Shown here in pieces: positions 62,238 through 64,000 of a stretch of DNA of 64,000 nucleotides (its first letter is position 1; every line of letters starts with the position of its first letter). The position numbers and the translations under genes are program-made. This stretch comes from Mangrovihabitans endophyticus (GTDB taxonomy: Bacteria > Actinomycetota > Actinomycetes > Mycobacteriales > Micromonosporaceae), in the NCBI RefSeq assembly GCF_014646155.1, contig NZ_BMMX01000011.1, positions 111,272 through 175,271 of the forward strand. Direction: 5' to 3'. The notes beneath the pieces were generated by a model. It was not told the DNA's origin and made no database searches. It saw only the letters and a program-made list of their open reading frames with translations.

Positions 62238-62441
62238 TCACTCCTTGCCCTGCTCCGGCAACCTCGGTGCACGCTCGACGCGGTCGTTGCCGTCGGCGAT
62301 TCGCCACCGCTCTCCATCGATCACGGTGTAACGCCCGGCGTCGGGGCTGTACCTGAAAAGGTGTTTCTGGCCCGATTCGCCGGACTTGAGAACCGGCGGG
62401 ATGGGCACAGTGAGTAATGACGTCAGAGATCGTGGAGACAC
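62238..62441 (-). pseudogene. C-terminal fragment of an unknown protein, cut by the IS256-type element
   Basis: The frame encodes KHLFRYSPDAGRYTVIDGER followed by WRIADGNDRVERAP, which looks like real protein. Its upstream end runs into the IS256 element at about 62385-62416, and no start is credible. Probably the tail of a gene disrupted by the insertion; family unknown. Confidence 0.35.
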
Positions 62442-62846
62442 CGAAGAAGAGAAGGCGTGTCGGGCGGCAGCTGTCGCCGGAGCAGGCCGCGGCGGCGGCG
62501 ATGGTCGCCGAGGCGAAGGCTCGTGGGCTGGAGCTGACCGGGCCTGGCGGCTTGCTGAAGTTGTTCACCAAGAACGTCCTCGAGACCGCGTTGAACGAGG
62601 AGGTGACCGAGCATCTCGGTCACGAGAAGAATCGGGCTGAAGCGGGCCGTGAGTCGGCCAACGTGCGGAACGGCACCCGGCCGAAGACGGTGACCTCGGA
62701 CGCCGCCGGCGAAGTGCACATTGACGTTCCCCGCGACCGTGAAGGCACATTCGAACCGAAGATCGTGAAGAAACGGCAGCGGCGCTTGTCTGGAGTGGAC
62801 GAGGTCGTGTTGTCACTGTACGCGAAAGGGTTAACCACTGGGGAGA
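62417..62846 (+). pseudogene. IS256-family transposase, 5' part
   Basis: From ATG 62417 the product matches the IS256 N-terminus: LLKLFTKNVLETALNEEVTEHLG, RNGTRPKTV, VHIDVPRDREGTFEPKIVKK and VDEVVLSLYAKGLTTGE. At 62847 the reading is interrupted by a group II intron. The residue expected next (Ile in GLTTGEI) begins with the last A before the intron, so the exon boundary is exact. The 3' exon is outside the window. Confidence 0.88.
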
Positions 62847-63922
62847 GTGCGCCGTGAGGCGCTGTTGGATTGTGTGGAGGTGAGAGACCTTTACCGCTGT
62901 TCTGTCGCAGCAGAGCGGTGAAGCTGGGGGCAGCCTGATCCGGGAGGTGCCGGGGAGGGTGGCAAGCGGCCCTGACAACGCCGGGACGTGTCAGTACTGC
63001 CAGATGGTGCGGGTCCGGCTAGCGAATCGGAAAAAGGCATACGCGAGGAACCGGCGTTTACGTCTCCTAAGTGGTCACCGGCTCGAACCTGGTGGATCTG
63101 GGCCGGTCGCGGTGCGCACCCGTTCTTCATGACGGGCGGGGAACTCCTGGGCGGGGATTTTCACCTCCGTAGGGAGGCCATGGTGAAGGTCTGCGGCGTA
63201 GTCGTGGCGATGCCGCGGGGACAAAGTCGGGTGCCTCCTTCGATGAGCGATCCAGCAGTGAACACGGGAACCACCCGGCGACGGTTCCCGGCCATGGGCA
63301 GCCAGCCTGATGGCCGGGATAGGTGCACCGTCTGCTGAACGCGCCGGGTGGGGCGGAGCCGTCGTAGTACTCCGAGGTCGGGAGAGCCGATCACATGGGG
63401 AAGGACGGCAGCGGTTTGAAGAAGGAGAGGATGCTGTCATGCCGAAAGACGCGCTGCCGAATGGCAGTGCCTCGCTCGGACCGGTCCGGGAGGACGTGTT
63501 CGGGCGGGTATCGGGGATGCAGACCAAACTTCACCGTTGGGCTGCGGCCGATGCGGGCCGCAGGTTCGACGACCTGTTCAACCTCGTGCACGACCCGGCG
63601 ACGCTGATCGTGGCGTTTGAACGGGTCGCGGGTAACACCGGGGCGCGCACTGCCGGTTCGGATGGCCTGACGGTCGCCCGAATCGAAAGGGAAATCGGCG
63701 TCCCGGCGTTTCTGGACGGCATCAGATCGGCGGTCAAGGACGGATCGTTTCGTCCGCAACCGGTGCGGGAACGCAAGATCCCTAAGCCGGGCGGGTCGGG
63801 CAAGGTTCGCAAGCTGGGCATCCCGACCGTCGCCGACCGGGTCGTGCAGGCCGCCCTGAAGCTTGTCCTGGAACCTATTTTCGAGGCCGACTTCGAGCCG
63901 GTCTCGTTCGGGTTCCGGCCTA
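62847..63922 (+). mobile_element. Group II intron, truncated at its 3' side
   Basis: It begins GTGCGCC, the conserved 5' end of bacterial group II introns, at the point where IS256 homology stops. About 590 bp of structured, non-coding ribozyme sequence (domains I-III region) precede the reverse transcriptase frame, as expected. Homology ends inside the reverse transcriptase near 63922, so the rest is displaced or deleted. Confidence 0.85.
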
Positions 63923-63924
63923 AT
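63439..63924 (+). pseudogene. Group II intron reverse transcriptase/maturase, N-terminal part
   Basis: From ATG 63439: LFNLVHDPATLIVAFERVAGN, GSDGLTVARIE, REIPKPGG-like ERKIPKPGGSGKVRKLGIP, TVADRVVQAALKLVLEPIFE and FEPVSFGFRPN are RT0 to RT2 of group II intron proteins. After FRPN the expected RRAHDA continuation is replaced by unrelated sequence and a stop at 63975. The catalytic YxDD region is missing. Confidence 0.88.
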
Positions 63925-64000
63925 ACTCCAGCCGGGGATCGTGATCACGGTTCGATGAGGGCTTGTCGGGCGTAGTGGCTGTTCATGGCTCTGGCTTGGT
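63925..64000. other. Unidentified sequence interrupting the intron reverse transcriptase
   Basis: The last 76 bp show no similarity to the expected RT continuation. They probably are the edge of a further insertion, but too little is visible to name it. Confidence 0.4.

Noticed and set aside
60373..62331. 652-aa plus-strand frame opposite the GHKL ATPase
   Set aside because: His/Arg/Pro-rich without domains; the Bergerat motifs are on the minus strand.

Overview
The window is high-GC DNA with dense coding, GTG/TTG starts and actinobacterial protein families throughout. Gene content (DUF574 methyltransferase, XRE-deformylase fusion, DrrA/B-type exporter, GH30 with a ricin-type CBM) suggests a filamentous actinomycete, most likely Micromonosporaceae. 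That placement is inference only.

Region by region: (1) 1-7.9 kb is chromosomal: a CorA N-terminus, a PLP aminotransferase, a Nudix hydrolase, a three-gene operon that looks designed to make a CDP-activated polyol phosphate and transfer it to an alcohol, and a 994-aa adenylation-carrier-thioesterase protein. (2) 8.68-18.75 kb is a 10-kb genomic island in tRNA-Ser(UGA), bounded by 63-bp perfect direct repeats. It carries a metallo-beta-lactamase-fold protein coupled to a four-TM protein, an Abi_C-type protein, a zinc-finger protein, a SAM methyltransferase, an integrase remnant cut by an ISAs1-family element (8-bp target duplication), and an ISAzo13-type element. (3) 18.8-38.3 kb is chromosomal: thiolase, split transketolase, SoxR with a candidate operator, quinone oxidoreductase, secreted GH30 glycosidase, NlpC/P60 hydrolase, GT-C-like membrane protein, FhuF-like protein with an upstream iron box, HTH-deformylase fusion, flavohemoprotein and CPBP protease.

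(4) 38.7-46.4 kb, between tRNA-Ser(GCU) and tRNA-Arg(ACG), is the most striking locus: six overlapping same-strand genes encoding a membrane PAS histidine kinase, an Rcp1-type receiver, a receiver protein with a KaiA/RsbU-like C-terminal helical domain, KaiB, a double-domain KaiC with conserved Ser/Thr phosphosites, and a receiver-PAS-kinase-receiver hybrid. It reads as a complete clock-like or timer system with its own input and output, in an actinomycete.

(5) 46.6-51.7 kb is an accretion zone at tRNA-Arg: a ~310-bp direct repeat that includes the tRNA 3' end and terminator brackets a GNAT pseudogene and a TetR-controlled ABC exporter, followed by decayed IS110-type transposases. (6) 52.1-62.1 kb is a restriction/defence locus: NgoMIV-family and NaeI-family restriction enzymes, a C5-cytosine methyltransferase, a Vsr nuclease, and an operon of GHKL ATPase, PD-(D/E)xK protein and Z1-domain helicase-like protein. 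(7) 62.2-64.0 kb is nested mobile DNA: an IS256 transposase interrupted by a group II intron whose reverse transcriptase is itself cut off.
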